From the NCBI RefSeq assembly GCF_005869845.1, contig NZ_VAWF01000001.1:186001-250000 (forward strand): a stretch of 64,000 nucleotides of DNA, written 5' to 3'. The number at the start of each line of letters is the position of its first letter. Position 1 is the stretch's first letter. The notes under the pieces were generated by a model that ran no database searches, was not told the origin of the DNA, and was given only the letters and a program-made list of their open reading frames with translations. This stretch comes from Fodinibius saliphilus (lineage in GTDB: Bacteria; Bacteroidota; Rhodothermia; Balneolales; Balneolaceae). The position numbers were made by a program, and so were the translations under genes. This document shows, piece by piece, positions 62,894-64,000 of this stretch.

Positions 62894-63892
62894 TTACTCC
62901 GTCAGTTCTCCAACTAAATTTTTATTAAATGCTGCAGCAAGATTGTCATTATCGGTATGTTTGGCAAGAAGATACATCAATTTTGTGAGCGTTGCTTCAG
63001 TCGTCATATCTTTAGCACTTAAGGCACCCATTTTGTCAGCTTTATTCCCACTTTCATAGTTACTCAGTTCTACTGCGTCATAGGCTGCTTGCGATCCAAT
63101 CACAAGAAGTATGTTATGATCGATACATTTTTTGAAAAAAGGTAGTAAACTTTGTTCTCCATGGATAGGGAAATTACCACTGCCAAATGCTTCAATCACC
63201 AACGCCCGAATTTTGGTTAAGTCGATCTGTTCCAGAAAAGAAGGGGCTAGGTTGGGATATATTTTTAGCAAGAAAAGGTCATCAGAGAAATTAGTTTCAA
63301 GCTGCAGGTTCTTTTGTGATGGCCGCACATAATCCGACATCTCAATATTAAGACCAATTTCTGCCAGTGGCGGAAAGTTTGGTGAGGCAAAAGCATCAAA
63401 ATCTCCAATACTTATTTTGGTAGCTCTGTTACCGCGATATACAAAATCATTAAAACAGATTGCAACTTCGGGCAGTGCCATTGTTGCCATCTCCACGGCG
63501 TTGACCAGGTTGCGGCGCGCATCACTGCGAATATTACTCATGGGAACCTGGCTACCGGTAAGAATAATGGGTTTATTAAGATCCTGAAGAGCAAAGGAGA
63601 GCGCTGACGCAGTATACGCCATGGTATCAGTGCCATGAAGAATTACAAATCCGTCATAGTTTGAATATTGGTCATAAATAAATTCAGCCAGCTGACCCCA
63701 ATGTTTTTTATTGATGTCAGAGCTGTCTTCAAAAAAGAGACGCTCAATATGAATTTCAGCAATCTCTGATAATTCAGGAATTGCCTGATACATCAGTTCA
63801 GCCCATTTTTCAGAATTAAGTTTGGGCTGTTGACCTTCGCTGATATCCATGGCAATGGTACCGCCGGTTTGAATGAGCAGGATTTTTTTCAT
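62894..63892 (-). CDS. ansA: L-asparaginase, type I-like
   Basis: 332 residues. Active-site motifs: LIQTGGTIAMDIS with the nucleophile Thr, and FVILHGTDTMAYTASALSF with the Thr-Asp pair. QVPMSNIRSDARRNLVNA is also typical. No signal peptide, which fits the cytoplasmic type I enzyme. It hydrolyses asparagine to aspartate and ammonia. The 108 bases to the right edge hold its promoter and nothing else I can see. Confidence 0.93.
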   Translation of the reverse strand: MKKILLIQTGGTIAMDISEGQQPKLNSEKWAELMYQAIPELSEIAEIHIERLFFEDSSDINKKHWGQLAEFIYDQYSNYDGFVILHGTDTMAYTASALSFALQDLNKPIILTGSQVPMSNIRSDARRNLVNAVEMATMALPEVAICFNDFVYRGNRATKISIGDFDAFASPNFPPLAEIGLNIEMSDYVRPSQKNLQLETNFSDDLFLLKIYPNLAPSFLEQIDLTKIRALVIEAFGSGNFPIHGEQSLLPFFKKCIDHNILLVIGSQAAYDAVELSNYESGNKADKMGALSAKDMTTEATLTKLMYLLAKHTDNDNLAAAFNKNLVGELTE

Positions 63893-64000
63893 TAAATAGG
63901 ATTATTTCTGGTTAAAACTCCTGCTAATGTTACCAAATTTATAACAAAGTATTGAGTTCAAACCTTTTTTTAGCTTACTTGTATAGACACTATCCAAAAG

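Noticed and set aside
1-64000. Phage, transposase, integrase, CRISPR or toxin-antitoxin genes
   Set aside because: Looked for across all frames; none was recognised, and the only mobile-type trace is the copS relic.

Overview
The window looks like a chromosome segment from an aerobic, heterotrophic bacterium of the FCB group, most likely a Balneolia/Rhodothermia-type organism (Fodinibius, Gracilimonas or a relative). This rests on several things: a moderate, AT-leaning base composition; few clear Shine-Dalgarno sites; a glycoside hydrolase family 3/beta-lactamase fusion lipoprotein; a histone H1-like 60-residue protein; a U32 protein paired with a ferredoxin; and a sulfotransferase beside a fatty acid hydroxylase. 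No rRNA, tRNA, CRISPR array, transposase or phage gene was seen. The assignment is inference; no marker gene such as 16S is present.

1-16 kb is a copper and envelope-stress region. A leftward copA-copB-DUF2231 operon faces a rightward copR-copS two-component pair. The region also holds a UbiE-like methyltransferase, a cytochrome c lipoprotein with a Met/His-rich head, a secreted protein that is about 30% methionine, a DsrE-like protein and a CopD-like membrane protein. An 18-base motif, CCTTAAA-N3-AGCTTAAA, occurs twice between copA and copR and once upstream of the Met-rich gene. It has the direct-repeat form expected of an OmpR-family operator, so it is a candidate CopR site. Between copS and the methyltransferase sits a two-gene cassette: an MscS-type channel and a 980-residue coiled-coil P-loop ATPase. 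Behind it lies a decayed copy of the copS 3' end in the same orientation, so the cassette is bracketed by direct repeats. This pair is the best candidate here for an undescribed system.

16-21 kb looks like a nitrosative-stress or iron-sulfur maintenance cluster. The leftward operon is 7Fe ferredoxin, DUF59/MIP18 protein, NnrS-like membrane protein, OsmC and CopD-like protein. The rightward side has a divergent RIC/ScdA-like protein, a SufR-like HTH regulator with four cysteines, and a protein with repeated DUF2249 modules. No NO or nitrite reductase is present.

21-46 kb is mostly core or housekeeping: FAD oxidoreductase, U32/TrhP-like protein with ferredoxin, a soluble Aer-like PAS protein, double-hotdog thioesterase, STAS protein, H1-like protein, cytidine deaminase with GH3/beta-lactamase, penicillin acylase, 3-hydroxyacyl-CoA dehydrogenase, serine/threonine dehydratase, threonine aldolase, acetylornithine aminotransferase, Tex and a HisN-type phosphatase. 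A gene-free stretch of about 1.36 kb lies between the aminotransferase and the tex terminator.

46-64 kb has a lipid-modification group (fatty acid hydroxylase, sulfotransferase, acyltransferase), a two-domain VOC protein, an EmrB/QacA exporter and an alcohol dehydrogenase. It also has an M1-peptidase-like protein that has lost its zinc site, a NatAB-like ABC exporter, glgA-glgC, a PolB-type 3'-5' exonuclease and an asparaginase.
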